Source: Plutella xylostella (taxonomy: Eukaryota; Arthropoda; Insecta; Lepidoptera; Plutellidae). From it: 64,000 nt of DNA. This document shows, piece by piece, positions 1 to 10,279 of the stretch. The notes beneath the pieces were generated by a model. The model did not search any database and was not told where the DNA came from. It saw only the letters and a program-made list of their open reading frames with translations. How positions within the stretch are numbered: position 1 is the stretch's first letter; each line of letters begins with the position of its first letter. The position numbers and the translations under genes were made by a program. The stretch spans positions 2,118,001 to 2,182,000 of the forward strand of contig NC_064007.1 of assembly GCF_932276165.1 (NCBI RefSeq), read 5' to 3'.

Positions 1-358
1 TCAGTTGGCTGGAGGATGCCCGAAACTTATTATCTACACTTTCATACTTGTAGTTACCTTTCTACAAGTGAATACCAAATTTGTTTGAGAAAGCTAATCG
101 GGTTCCGAGTATAGAGTAAAGTGGCACCCCTATTAATTTCTACTCTTTCCTGGTGCCTACCAGTGTAAGTAAGAATTATACTTACTTACCCTAAAATCAC
201 CCAAAATGTACTCGAACATAATTGTCAATAAAGTTGGCGAGTAAAAGTTTATCGACCCACTGTGCAAACTTACATGTGTGCGTGTCACTGCGTGTGCTGT
301 GTGAAGAGCATTGAAAACCCAAAATTGGCGCGGCACGTCACCCTGTACGGGCCCTTAA
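1..358 (+). repeat. 358-bp dispersed repeat, copy 1 (cut by window edge)
   Basis: This segment is repeated in inverted orientation at 42996-43353. The two copies have the same length, and I noticed only about five base differences. Copy 1 starts at the window edge, so the true repeat may extend further left. It ends at GGGCCCTTAA; beyond that the two loci differ completely, because a truncated LINE follows here. I do not recognise the family. The segment has no convincing reading frame of its own. Confidence 0.85.
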
Positions 359-1169
359 GATCAATAGCATGTAAACTTTCAATTTTAAAATATAAGCTGC
401 CATATCATATAATAAGAATGATGTACATGTCAATTGCCGACTCATTGATAGGATATGGTATAAGTAGCTATGGACGAACATTTTCATCTAATATTCAGCC
501 AATTTACAACATCCAACTTAGACTATTAAAGTTAATTGTTCCCACTCGTATCAAGATTCAATTTGAAGGTGACGATGCTGGCCTATTTCGTTACTGTAAA
601 GTAATTTGTGTCCATAATAAAATTAAAATAGCAACCATTTCTGAAGAAATTTGTAAAGAAAATACATTAAAACGTAGAAATCGGCCCGCTCAGTTACGAA
701 AACTAAATTACCTATCAAGGTACGTGTTACCGCATTATAATAACTTCTATGGGAAAAGAAAATGGGAATATATGTTGTCAAAATCACTAAACGAGTTACC
801 TACAGAAGTGCTAGACAGTCTAGATACAAATAAAAATAAAGTAAAACAGATCCTAAAACAACACTACCTAAAAGTCGATTATTGATTAACAGATTTTAGG
901 TGGTGTTTAGAAATGTATTTCAAACAAGTAACTATGTATAAGTTAACATAAGTCGTGCGAAAATGGATCGTAGTATTTGATACTGGGATCCATTGTCGCA
1001 TGACAAACAGCTATATAAGTTAATATTAAATTGTGATTTCTTTTTGTATGAACAGCGATTCAGCTACCCCCATATAAACCTCGCGGTTTTCGAGGGGTGG
1101 TTTTTTGTAATAATTACTGTACAAACTTTTTGTGAAAGTAAATAAACATCTAAAAAAAAAAAAAAAAAA
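359..1169 (+). mobile_element. 5'-truncated LINE, C-terminal part of reverse transcriptase ORF plus 3' UTR
   Basis: An open frame running to TGA at 883-885 gives about 175 residues typical of the region after the catalytic domain in Jockey/CR1-like LINEs: a YGISSYGRTF block, then a line of the type P-I-Y-N-I-Q-L-R-L-L-K, a YLSRYVLPHYNN block and a basic tail. The 3' UTR carries a short CCTCG/CGAGG hairpin, AATAAA at 1141-1146 and an 18-base poly(A) at 1152-1169. No YxDD motif is present, so the copy is dead. The frame reads back through the neighbouring repeat to an ATG at 262, giving a fortuitous 207-residue chimera. The element is abruptly truncated at about 359, as expected from incomplete target-primed reverse transcription. 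Confidence 0.85.
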
Positions 1170-1630
1170 CTAAATGGATCCATATCTCATTATTTACTTA
1201 TAAATTATATATTGATATAGATTAGATGAGTTTATTAAAACCACAAGGGTAAATTACCATTACCGGAAATCTTAACATCTTAAAGAATGAATAAATATTA
1301 GACATTTACGTGAGCTCTCACCGGAACAGATAAGTTTGTGGCACTGTAGAGGGATCGCCTCTTTTTCTTCTGTCAACCAGTAGAACGCGAGCTCGCGAAC
1401 GCTTGGTTTACGTTACGCATAATTATGTCCTGACCGTCTACACCTACAGGTTTGATAAATTGACGAAAACTATAAAAGTTTCAGTTTTCTCGCATACAAA
1501 GTGGCGCCTCTAGCAGAAACTATGATGAAACTTTTCACAGATAATGTATGCAGATGACAGAAGAAAACCAAAACTTTTTTCGTTTACGTAATTTGCAAAT
1601 CCCGTACTTAAGGCCCAGAGACCCCTAATC

Positions 1631-1637
1631 TATAAAA
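1631..1637 (+). promoter_or_regulatory. Possible TATA box (TATAAAA)
   Basis: TATAAAA lies about 90 bases upstream of the ATG at 1723. A start site about 30 bases downstream, near 1660, would leave a 5' leader of roughly 60 bases, normal for an insect gene. The motif is common in AT-rich DNA, so it matters only together with the candidate exon. Confidence 0.25.
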
Positions 1638-1722
1638 TCATGGTAGTGCCACCGAACTTACACAGCATTGAACAACATTGAACTAAGGAAATTTTAGTCT
1701 CTTTGAAAATTTAAACAGAATT

Positions 1723-1792
1723 ATGCTCAGAGCTCATCAGGTTATACTCGTATCGTTGTTGTTGATGCATTATCGATCTTACTGCATACAGC
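1723..1792 (+). CDS. Candidate first coding exon with signal peptide (partial, unrecognised)
   Basis: From the ATG at 1723 the frame reads M-L-R-A-H-Q, then a hydrophobic core VILVSLLLM, then HYRSYCIQ: the shape of a secretory signal peptide. A splice donor, AGC|GTAAGA, follows at 1793 and would end the exon in phase 1. The frame otherwise runs only to a TGA some 60 bases further on. A TATA box lies at the right distance upstream. A 72-base segment at 9098-9169 has acceptor and donor sites and an open frame in matching phase, but nothing proves they are joined. No family is recognised. A chance combination is quite possible. Confidence 0.25.
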
Positions 1793-2555
1793 GTAAGAGT
1801 GTTAATTACAGTAAGTGTGTTAAGTTAAGTAATTTTAATGCGATGCTGTGATAATGGCTTTTTGTGAAGATGTGTCAGTTTTGCTATTATCTATTTTCAA
1901 AAATAAATTAATGTTAGTTAGTTTATATGAATATCTACTTTATTTTCTATCCAAGATCGCCCAACCCTGCAATTTTTACGTATATTGTTTTCACGTAATA
2001 ATAAGTTAGTAACTTATTCATAATCTGTGCTGTTACCTATTCCAACAAAATGTCCTATTTAATTACACTTTATGTGAGATATTCTCTTAAAATAAACTTA
2101 AAAAAAACAAAAGCTCCTTTTTGCCTCTGTTTTTTTATAGCATTCTAATTACGCTTTCCCGGACATAAACTAATTGAAACCTGAAACAGAGTACTGCCTA
2201 AATTAAAATGGCTCCCCTCTCTTAATGTCCTAAGCAATGATGTACCACTGGGAACATTAATGAAAATTATAGTATTAACATATTGCTCTTTTTGAATGTG
2301 AAAGGGAAAATATGTATTTAAAAAAAGCTTAACAGTAACAAAACTATTATAATAAAGTTGGAAACGTTCTTCTGAGTGCAACAAAGTTAATAGCTTTGTC
2401 AAAGTAACTTCCGTAAACACGAATTATTTCGGAATCGACTTCGATGTAGTTATGGCCTTTCTTCGTATAAAGTGACGACATAAATAGGTAGTTCCCGGTA
2501 ATATTCATAGAAAAAAAAGAATTAAAAAAAATAAATAATGCCCAGATTGTCCACT

Positions 2556-2612
2556 TGACGACTATTGCGATGGTCCCGGGTTCGAACCCTAAATATTTGT
2601 TCTCGGGTGTAT
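2556..2612 (+). mobile_element. SINE head fragment (tRNA B-box region)
   Basis: ATGGTCCCGGGTTCGAACCC followed by AAATATTTGTTCTCGGGTGT matches the B-box and following segment of the SINE at 41093-41356. The A-box half and the body are missing. Confidence 0.6.
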
Positions 2613-3591
2613 TTGAGTTGTGTGACATAAGTATCATTTAAGTCACCACAATCTTTTTAAAAAGCTGGAACCTCCTTTTTTGCACCCTCTTTTTAGGTTA
2701 TGACCAGTGTTTCCCAAAGTGACCAGCAATTCAAGCAATATTGCCGTAACATTGCCACTTCCTGCCATATAGCCAGGTCCGGTACATCATTAGCTTTAAG
2801 TAAAAAAAACATGGCCTCCCGCACTGACCACTTGACAATTGACGAGGGACCAGCTGAGTTAGTAAACTGGGAAATGAGGGTACACCAGGCTTTTGGAGGA
2901 ATATTCTGGAAAGCGAAGCGATGGTGAAGCGCTTGAGAGACTGGAAATGCCATGCCAGTTTGTTTTTCAGCGTCTGATTCGTATAGTAGATAATTAGATA
3001 GAGTATTATTAGCTGAGGATGATAACCTTATTACTATAAAAAGTCGAGGCGTTTAGCAGACGCGTACATCTGACCACACTTTTAATTATGTGGCGTTGCC
3101 AGATATGGACTCATTTTTTTCCCTTATTTTTTATTTTAACCGACTTTAAAAAAAGGAGGAGGTTCTTATATAAATATGTTTCAAAATAGGTAATTATCCT
3201 CTCGTTCTACTTGTTGATAAGATTACATCAGTTCAGAATCTCTTCAGGAACGTTTGATTGCCCCGAATAGGCGGGCACTTGTGCAGAGCGGGCCTTCGAA
3301 TAAGATTAGTTTTCGTATACAATGGGGAAATTGGCGATTGATTTCAACCGTCTGCCCTGGTGATACGGGTGACTTTCGAGTATCGGTAGTACATTGCCCT
3401 ACAGGTTGATGGTCGTCTGTTTTTGCAGGATTAGTGTGTGTATACCCTGAAGGCTGAGAAGGGCTAAATGTCAAAAACTTTGGCTTGTTATTTTAGCATT
3501 TAGTGGCGTAATTCCGTGTTTTTAAACTGGAAAATGGGCTAGTATTTATTTATAGGTATGTTTGTCGCGTATCTATGTAATTTATCTATCA
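2613..3591. other. Old repeat-like sequence, no assignable gene
   Basis: Open frames overlap on both strands at 2693-2953, which argues against coding. CAGTGTTTCCCAAAGTG at about 2704 resembles the ends of some hAT elements. A block at 3140-3171 (ACCGACTTTAAAAAAAGGAGG type) is a motif I associate with dispersed lepidopteran repeats. A minus-strand frame at 3244-3474 (76 codons, Pro/Thr rich) is not recognised and is left uncalled. Confidence 0.35.
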
Positions 3592-3793
3592 CTAGCTGTT
3601 CCCGCGAGCTTCGCTTCGCCTTAAAAAGTTTTCCCGTGGGAATTCCGGGATAAAAAATAGCTTATCTTCTTTCTCAGGGTCTAGACCATAATATGTGTAT
3701 CAAATTTCATTTAAATCCGTTCAGTAGTTTTGGCGTGAAAGAGTAACAGACAGACAGACACAGTTACTTTCGCATTTATAATATTAGTTAGGA
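3592..3793 (-). mobile_element. Helitron-like element, Lep1 type, copy 1
   Basis: On the minus strand it starts TCCTAACTAATATTATAAAT, has a short GTCT run, then CACGCCAAAACTACTGAACG, a TTTTATCCCGGAATTCCCAC block and GCGAAGCGAAGCTCGCGGGA, and ends CAGCTAG. A TC start and CTAG end without terminal inverted repeats fit Helitron ends. It has no coding capacity, so it would need an autonomous partner. Confidence 0.8.
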
Positions 3794-4204
3794 TTGGCTA
3801 AAAACACCTTGGCTTGGTTTAACCGCGTTACTGACCTATTTCTCTGAACGATGGCCCAATTTTCATTCATTTCCATAAAAGTTACATCCCAACATGTAAT
3901 TTCTTTAGTCGAAAAACATTAAATTTAATCCTCTCTGCATATAAATTCAATTCCAATAAAGCAATATGTATACGAGTAGATGCAAAAAATCAACATCCCA
4001 TTCACAAATACAGTTGGTAATAAATATCTCAAAATGGCCTTCGTTTATACCGGTCAGGATGGCTTGAGAGATGTGTTTTTTTTTATACACTCACGAGCAA
4101 TGAAACAGTTCCAGTGACAATAGCACCGGAAAACGCCTCTGAAGAGAAGTTATGAACTTTTTAATGTTGAGTACGCAAGACAGATGCAATACATTGCCCA
4201 AGAG

Positions 4205-4735
4205 TAGGGGGCTGGAGGGTTACCTACTCTATACTGACGAAAACCGTACGAAAGAGAACTGTCGTGCAATCGGCACGTTTGAAGGAGTCTACACACCAAA
4301 CCCGCCGACCCGCCGACACAGCCCGGCGGCTTGGTGTCGGCGACCCAAACCCGCCAACCCGCCAACATGTGTCATGGGGCTGTGTCGGTGAGTTAGTCGG
4401 CGGCAAGAAATCAGTACAACTTTTTTAGTTAGTGATTGCAGTGTGTACGAACGTGGAGTGTCGGCGGGCAACTGAGCGTGCGCGTACGCAAGTCGCCGGC
4501 CATGCCGCCGACTTGCACGCGCGGGTACGAGTCGCCGACATGATTCTTGAAACAAAGTCGCCGACACCAAGCCGCCGGGCTGTGTCGGCGGGTCGGCGGG
4601 TTTGGTGTGTAGACTCCTTAATGCAACAAGATAGATTCGTTGCTCGTGCAGCGGTGCTAAACTTCGTTTTTCGTCATATACAGGGCATACCATACCACTA
4701 TTGCAACACCATGTAGAGTGACCCCTCGACACCCA
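4205..4735. mobile_element. MITE family M1, split by a younger insertion
   Basis: The outer parts (about 4205-4282 and 4619-4735) align with the uninterrupted relative at 6862-7013: both have CTCTATACTGACGAAAA, then TGTCGTGCAATCGGCA, a T-A rich join, CAACGAGATAGA or CAACAAGATAGA, and a right end resembling the inverted left end. The GC-rich element at 4283-4618 lies exactly at the join. Confidence 0.65.
4283..4618. mobile_element. GC-rich MITE with perfect 62-bp terminal inverted repeats
   Basis: Bases 4283-4344 are the exact reverse complement of 4557-4618, starting AGGAGTCTACACACC. The 336-bp element is far richer in G+C than its surroundings and carries about a dozen CGCCGAC/GTCGGCG motifs, both in the arms and internally. 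The flanks are TGA on the left and TAA on the right, close to a 3-bp TWA target site of the PIF/Harbinger kind, though one base differs. Open frames inside are by-products of the repeats. Perfect arms suggest a recent insertion. Confidence 0.85.
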
Positions 4736-4739
4736 GATA

Positions 4740-5900
4740 AGACAGCGACTGTAAATCTGGAGGCTGCGACCTGCGATCCGTTTCAAGTCTGATTTATAAA
4801 GAACGGTCATTGTTGTAGGTACTTGGCAATAAATGTAACTACTTGTAGGCTTGTAGGCTTGTACTTATATATTTTATGGGGTGGGTTCAGCTTAGTTTTC
4901 ACTGCCTTCAGGGTAAGGACTTTAGAGGCGTGATTTTTTGTGTAGGACTATGTACGTAAATTATATAAATGTAAAGATTTCATTGAGAGGATGAGACCAT
5001 ATCCTCTACACTACCACGGCTATGTACCTACTTACGTAATATGATTCGGTCCAAACGACAACAATATTCGTGAAGTTGGCTGCGATTACGCTTTTGTGCT
5101 TTGTCAAACTAACCAAAGCCAAAATGAAAGAATGAATAGGCGGTTTGTTAGTTTGAAAAAACACAAAATTTTAATCCCAGCCTACTTCAGGAGCATTCAT
5201 GTTGTTTGGACGGAACTGTACCTATATACAGGGTGAGTACTCCCCATACACAGTGTCACGTAAATGACCAATTTTTGTATGGGGAAGCATCTTTTTTTTC
5301 GTTATATCCCAAGGTCATTATAACAAAAGTTGTTCAGAATGAAGAGCTATGTAACATAATTCCGGATATGCACCTACGAAATAATCATCCTGTATACGAC
5401 TTAAACCACGCGTCGTCGTCTCGTATAGGGTGAATGCACCTCAAGTGGGCACGGCACATCTGCTGATCGCAAACCGAATACGGATTACAAGTTTTAATGC
5501 GACTGCTTTGGCATTGATCAAGGGCCTCTGTCATCTCTCTGTCGGTAAGATTGTTAATATTGCATTTATTACGATCAAGATTGTTAATACTTACATATTA
5601 GTATCTGTAACATTTTAGTTAATTTTAAAATTTCATGATTATCATGTCGATTGTGAAGGCACAAATTCTAATTTCAGTACTGTCAAACCCTTATATTATT
5701 TGTTTGAAATTCAACTATTTTTGTTTGTTTGTTTCCGTAAATTTTATTTTCCACTGGCAACATTTCAGTTTAACTTGGCTAAAAAAATGAGTCTTTGAAA
5801 TCTACATCAATTTACCAACAATTTCCACAACTTAACTATTACACAAACTCATGTAGTGATATGATAGTCAAATAAGTAAGTTCATTATTTTAAAAGCAGT
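4740..5900. other. No gene seen; one small MITE-like unit inside
   Basis: Short frames at 5206-5618 overlap the MITE-like unit at 5225-5397 or have no recognisable content. I see nothing else that can be supported. Confidence 0.4.
5225..5397. mobile_element. Small MITE with TACAGGGTGA-type ends
   Basis: The left end TACAGGGTGAGTA is matched by an inverted right end, ATAATCATCCTGTA. Ends of this kind next to TA are usual for Tc1/mariner-like miniature elements. The inverted repeats are short (about 12 bases) and the call is tentative. Confidence 0.4.
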
Positions 5901-5912
5901 AATCAATAGCAA

Positions 5913-6068
5913 ACGCAGCGTGGGACGCCCTCCTGCCCGCTGGACTGGCGACCTTAGGCGGGTGGCGGGTAGTGGTTGGATGAGGAAGGCAGAGGACCGA
6001 GTGTTGTGGCGCTCCTTGGGAGAGGCCTATGTCCAGCAGTGGATGATTATTGGCTGATGATGATGATG
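5913..6068 (+). mobile_element. 5'-truncated RTE-like LINE tail with 12-bp target-site duplication
   Basis: The open frame to TGA at 6055 encodes the C terminus typical of RTE-like endonuclease/reverse transcriptases: GRPPARWTGDLRRVAGSGW, then MRKAEDRVLWRSLGEAYVQQ. It is followed by a (TGATGA)n tail. AATCAATAGCAA occurs both at 5901-5912 and at 6069-6080, a perfect target-site duplication. Only the last ~48 codons are left; all catalytic parts are missing. Confidence 0.92.
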
Positions 6069-6081
6069 AATCAATAGCAAT

Positions 6082-6397
6082 AGATAGAAATAATAGGGAT
6101 GGTAAAAAAGCAAATCCATTGAAATGACTGTCAAATCTTTCGCAAAATAGCCACAATTCTCTTTTATTTAGTTTCCATTACGCGAGTCCCTTTGGGGGAT
6201 AAAGAAAAATGCGTAAATAACCCACTGTCCGGGTTCTATGCAAATATCGGTCTTTTAGACCATTCGGGACTATTCTGTTTGCACATTGAGCAACTATTGC
6301 CGAGACACTAAAGTTATTGAGGTAAGTGCACATCAGTTGCGACTAAAATATCATACAAAAAAAATATCTATCCGTTTCAGTATCAGCACTGACAAAT
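6082..6397. other. No feature recognised
   Basis: AT-rich sequence without an open frame of note; I see no repeat hallmark here. Confidence 0.4.
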
Positions 6398-6511
6398 AGC
6401 AATTAACAATATTTAAGCAGCGTCGCTCGTCTGTCAAACATCCGTCAGATCCATACAAGTTACGACAGATTTGACGGGCAAGCGACGCACAATCCTTAAT
6501 TGTTAATTGCT
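6398..6511. mobile_element. Hairpin MITE (arms AGCAATTAACAA...)
   Basis: The ends AGCAATTAACAAT and ATTGTTAATTGCT are inverted, and an inner pair, GCGTCGCTCGTCTGTCAAA against TTTGACGGGCAAGCGACGC, continues the arms. The whole 114 bp can fold into one hairpin. Confidence 0.7.
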
Positions 6512-6861
6512 TATGTTTGGTAGTAGGTAATAGTTAGGATAGATATCAATCGGCCAAATTCATAGATTTTTAATTTATACTATGGACTATTCATAAGACA
6601 CTTACCTAAGTAAAATAGACATAAGCTTGCTTTAAGTACGAAGAAACATAAAGTTTATTTACAAACCTAATATATTGCAAGACTTGAAAAGTTCTTAAAC
6701 AAACGATTTCCAACGGGTTGGCCGTGAAAACTAAAGCAACACAAATGTGAAACCAGCTTTACCAATAAGGCGACCATTCGCGACGTACCAAGCAAACATG
6801 TATCACAATTGATCGTGTACGAAACTGCTTATGTATGCAACTGTCCCCCACATAAAACATC

Positions 6862-7013
6862 CAGGACTGGGGGGTTACTCTATACTGACGAAAAACGAAC
6901 AAACGAGACCTGTCGTGCAATCGGCAGGTTTAATACAACGAGATAGAGTCATGGCTCGCGCAGAAGCGCTCCGAACTAAATTTTTCAGTATATAGTGTGA
7001 TCCCCCAGAACTG
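6862..7013. mobile_element. MITE family M1, uninterrupted copy
   Basis: The left end, with CTGGGGGGTTACTCTATACT and then GACGAAAAA, is inverted at the right end (TTTTTCAGTATATAGTG, then TGATCCCCCAG). This copy keeps the empty site that shows where the GC-rich element entered the relative at 4205-4735. Confidence 0.65.
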
Positions 7014-8182
7014 TAGCGGGGATACTTTAGTTTAGTTTACTACCTCGCCGTTGAAGCCGTATCGCTGCTTTTCTATTACTTTACTGACACTGTAATTCAT
7101 ATAATATTGAAGACGACAAAGATCGGAGGAACTACTTTTTGAAATTTTTTGCTTAAAATGATAGTTTTTAATTTTGTACTTATAGAAAAACTACAGCTAT
7201 GTATACTTCTTAGCTTCTCGGTTAGAAACATAAACTAGACTGGGTTCTCTCACTATGGTTAAAGCATTACCCCATGGTTTCTATTCACGCAATCAAGTCG
7301 TTTTCAAAAATATTCAGCTTTGCTACCACCAGATCTTTTTGCTTCTGCTTTTAGTAGCTTATCAAAAACCATGCAATTTTTTTATATCATTTATTTTGTA
7401 AACTCAGTTAAAAATACAGTTATAAATAAGTCTTCTAAGGTATCAACATCAAGCTAAGAGCAGTGCTCGGCTGGAAAGATGGAGGATATAATCCATTTCG
7501 CGGCGACGTGTGAATATAAACTGTAAAGTAACTCATTTGTCGCGTGGCGTCGTATAATGGTGCTCTTACCCTATTTTTATGAGAGCAATAGATTAGGTAT
7601 ATTGTGCAAAAAGTCTTCAAAACTAGACCATTTTTTGCACGATGATCACGAATATACAGGTGATTGCGAATATATCCAGTTACCAATAACCCTGTATAAC
7701 TACTTTACAAATAATAAAGAGCCCTGTGTCACTCTTTTGTATTGGGAGAGGCCTATGTCCAGCAGCCTTTTTGAGGTGTCGACTTATATGTGGATTATAA
7801 ATCTTTCAACAAAAAAGATTATCATTTACCTTTATGACTCTAATAATAATCCAATTACAGACTAGGTAAATAAGAACGCTTATCAAGAAAATTATACTAT
7901 TAAGCTGAATTATTGTTAATTACAGTAGTCAAATAACACATATATTCAATTATGGTCGAAACGGGCCACCCACTAGAAAAAACAAATAAATAGTAAATTA
8001 TTCGCCCACACACTTCACACGTTCGTAATTTATTACCGCCACATCACCCTGTGTGTCGTTTGTCAGCGACCGGTTTGGAAATGGAGCAGCCTGTAGATTA
8101 ATTGTTGTTTGAGTAGATTGAGTTCACACTTTAAAAGCAAGCTTTTTATTAATATTTTATGACACTTTTTGAATTTATATTA
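7014..8182. other. No gene supported; scattered repeat scraps
   Basis: Frames overlap on opposite strands at 7435-7865 and have no recognised domain. A scrap matching an RTE-like tail (GGGAGAGGCCTATGTCCAGC) lies at about 7744-7764. The rest is AT-rich. Confidence 0.4.
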
Positions 8183-8833
8183 TGTATATGTCGCAGGCAA
8201 CTGGTTTAATCTGCTGTTTGACTGAACCACTAGCCCGTTCATTGGATGGCGCTATTCAGTTGTATGACTAAAGGACAACTCGTCAAGTCGTTGATTGTAA
8301 CGTTCGACGTCTTGACTGAACGTCATTCAGCGAAGTCGTTGAATGGGATATAGTATAGCAACTTTGAAATGTCTGGTTAGGGTGAACATCACCAGACAAG
8401 AGTCAACAAAAAGACTATGTTACAAAGCTCTTATCTCACAAATTAACTAAATAATAACAATAAACGTTCCTTCATATTGTTGTTCATAATTATCCAGTCT
8501 CGCCACTTTTTTTCTTTGAAACTATCCGCCCGCGGCGTAATAATAGGTAAATCCATGTTGTCACACTATTTTAACACAAATAAAGCATTTAAAGCTAATT
8601 TATTTGCAAAAAACTAACAATATAGGTGCTTTTTGTGTCAGCTGTTAGCTGTTAGACGCCATATTTGTTTTATTCACCACCTGACTGATTTTAAGTCAGC
8701 TAACTAGTTGGACGTTTTGTGACGCTTGTACAATCAACGTTCGGCCTAGTCATACAACTGAACAGCGCCATCCAATGAAAGGGCTAGTGGTTCAATCAAA
8801 CAGGAGATTAAACCAGTTGCCTGCGACATATAT
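8183..8833. mobile_element. Non-autonomous DNA transposon with ~90-bp terminal inverted repeats
   Basis: The left end (ATATGTCGCAGGCAACTGG, then GAACCACTAGCCC, CATTGGATGGCGC, CAGTTGTATGACTA) is inverted at 8745-8833 with few differences. The interior, about 450 bp, has no transposase frame. A partial copy made of the right half lies at 42632-42880. The ends abut TATA-type sequence, so a TA target site is likely. Superfamily not assigned. Confidence 0.8.
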
Positions 8834-8957
8834 ATTATATTTTTCAGCCGACTTATATTTTTGCAACACCATGTATAAATGATTCTCGTAAAATAACCCT
8901 TCTTCTTTGCTGTAACAGTCAGTGTTGCTGACTCATTTGTTATAAATGATTTCTTTA

Positions 8958-9036
8958 CTTGCGAGCAATGATAAAGTTCCAGTAACATTGTATATGAAAC
9001 AACAATGGCAGGTGGGACTTTTTCATTGCTCGCAAG
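8958..9036. mobile_element. Hairpin element, GAGCAATGAAAAAGTTCC family
   Basis: CTTGCGAGCAATGATAAAGTTCC at the left is inverted at the right (GGGACTTTTTCATTGCTCGCAAG). The same signature appears at 35413-35473 and, as half copies, near 4089, 32591, 33569 and 36000. Confidence 0.65.
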
Positions 9037-9097
9037 AATATTTTACAACGTAGTAAATTTAAAAAATATGTGCTAATGTTTTTTATTTTTGTTTCAG

Positions 9098-9169
9098 GTA
9101 ATAAAATAAACAAACGCCTAGAACAGGTTTCAGTTAAACAAGTACCTAAGTATATTAAACTTACACAAG
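9098..9169 (+). CDS. Candidate internal exon (unrecognised)
   Basis: A pyrimidine-rich stretch ending TTTTTGTTTCAG is followed by 72 bases open in the phase-1 frame, containing KRLEQVSVKQVPKYIKLTQ, then AAG|GTAAAA, a fair splice donor. The phase matches the donor at 1793. A lysine-rich frame follows at 9183-9392, but I cannot show how it would be joined. No homology is recognised, and 72 open bases prove little. Confidence 0.15.
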
Positions 9170-9618
9170 GTAAAATTAAAATATGTTATATAACGTAGTA
9201 AAATTCTCCATACAAGTCTCCATACGTTCAACTAGGTACCTACTCATTAAAAGCGCAAAAAAAGCTCAAATAAAGAAGCAATATAAAATGGCCAAGACCT
9301 ATTACAGCCTTGCAAAGCTCCATAATAAAACTATGGAACAAAAGAATAATAACTCCAAAGCTATTAATTTAATACCCTTACCTGAAGTATAGAATTATAT
9401 TCGAGCTATATTCAAATCTAGCTTGTATTGCTATGGAATACGGACGCCACTTGCTTATTTATGGAAAATCATATAGGTACTGCAGGGTCTTTGTTAACGA
9501 CCTAAGACCTTAGCAGTTAAATGGTTTTGTTAGGTATTATTAGGCGTTAAAGTATTAGACTTAAGGGTATTTTCATTTTATGATCAGAAATCCTAAAATT
9601 ACTCGCTAATCCTAACTA

Positions 9619-9818
9619 TCCTAACTAATATTATAAATGCGAAAGTAACTGTGTCAGTCTGTTACTCTTTCACGCCAAAACTACTGAACGAATTTGAATG
9701 ATTTTTATACATATGGTCTAGAGTTCTAGACCCTGAGAAAGAACATAGGCTACTTTTTATCCCGGAATTCCCACGGGAAACCTTCTTAAGGCGAAGCGAA
9801 GCTCGCGGGAACAGCTAG
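9619..9818 (+). mobile_element. Helitron-like element, Lep1 type, copy 2
   Basis: It starts TCCTAACTAATATTATAAAT and ends CAGCTAG, with the same internal blocks as the copy at 3592-3793. A second partial start, TCCTAACTA, lies directly upstream at about 9610. The GTCT run is reduced to one or two units. Confidence 0.82.
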
Positions 9819-10279
9819 TTAAGTATAGTTTATACGGATAGTATTAAAAATGTATGTCTTGACGTTAGAAAGACATATACATAGAAGACTAAATGAAACA
9901 CTTGTATGTCTTCATCATCGTCATATCAACTTATAATGATGTCAGCTAAATGAATAACCTAAACAACATTTTAAACCCCCGACATAGAACACTGAAAGTC
10001 GCATAACTTCTGAACGCCTAAGCCGATTTTGATTAAATTCGGTTCATTACCAAACAAATACACAGACATATCAAAATTATAACCAACCCTCGAGGGTAAA
10101 AAGATGGAAGATGGAGTTACAACGCTATATATGATAATTGTGTAGTGATTATTCCAGTGCTTCTTTCAGAAAAACCAACGATTGAATAAACACTTTACTT
10201 AATTAATCCGTTAAGCTGGGATTGCAAATGAATACGTTAACCGACGGATACATACAGGGTGGTACGTAATACAAAGAAA

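Larger units (their letters stand above)
1170..2555. other. Mostly unique sequence, no clear gene except a candidate exon
   Basis: This stretch shows no repeat that I recognise. The only gene-like signal is the TATA box, ATG and splice-donor series at 1631-1793, described separately. Short minus-strand frames at 2145-2637 have no recognisable domain and look accidental. Confidence 0.5.

Noticed and set aside
262..352. The first ~31 residues of the 207-codon frame at 262-885 as the real start of a protein
   Set aside because: These residues come from the 358-bp repeat and also appear in its second copy. The LINE part begins only after 358, so the long frame is a chance fusion.
4150..4810. Several overlapping frames on both strands, including one of 173 codons
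   Set aside because: They are created by the GC-rich inverted repeats of the MITE at 4283-4618, which lack stop codons in many frames.
9183..9392. A lysine-rich 69-codon gene
   Set aside because: The base composition alone explains the Lys and Asn content; no acceptor in the proper phase joins it to the candidate exon before it.
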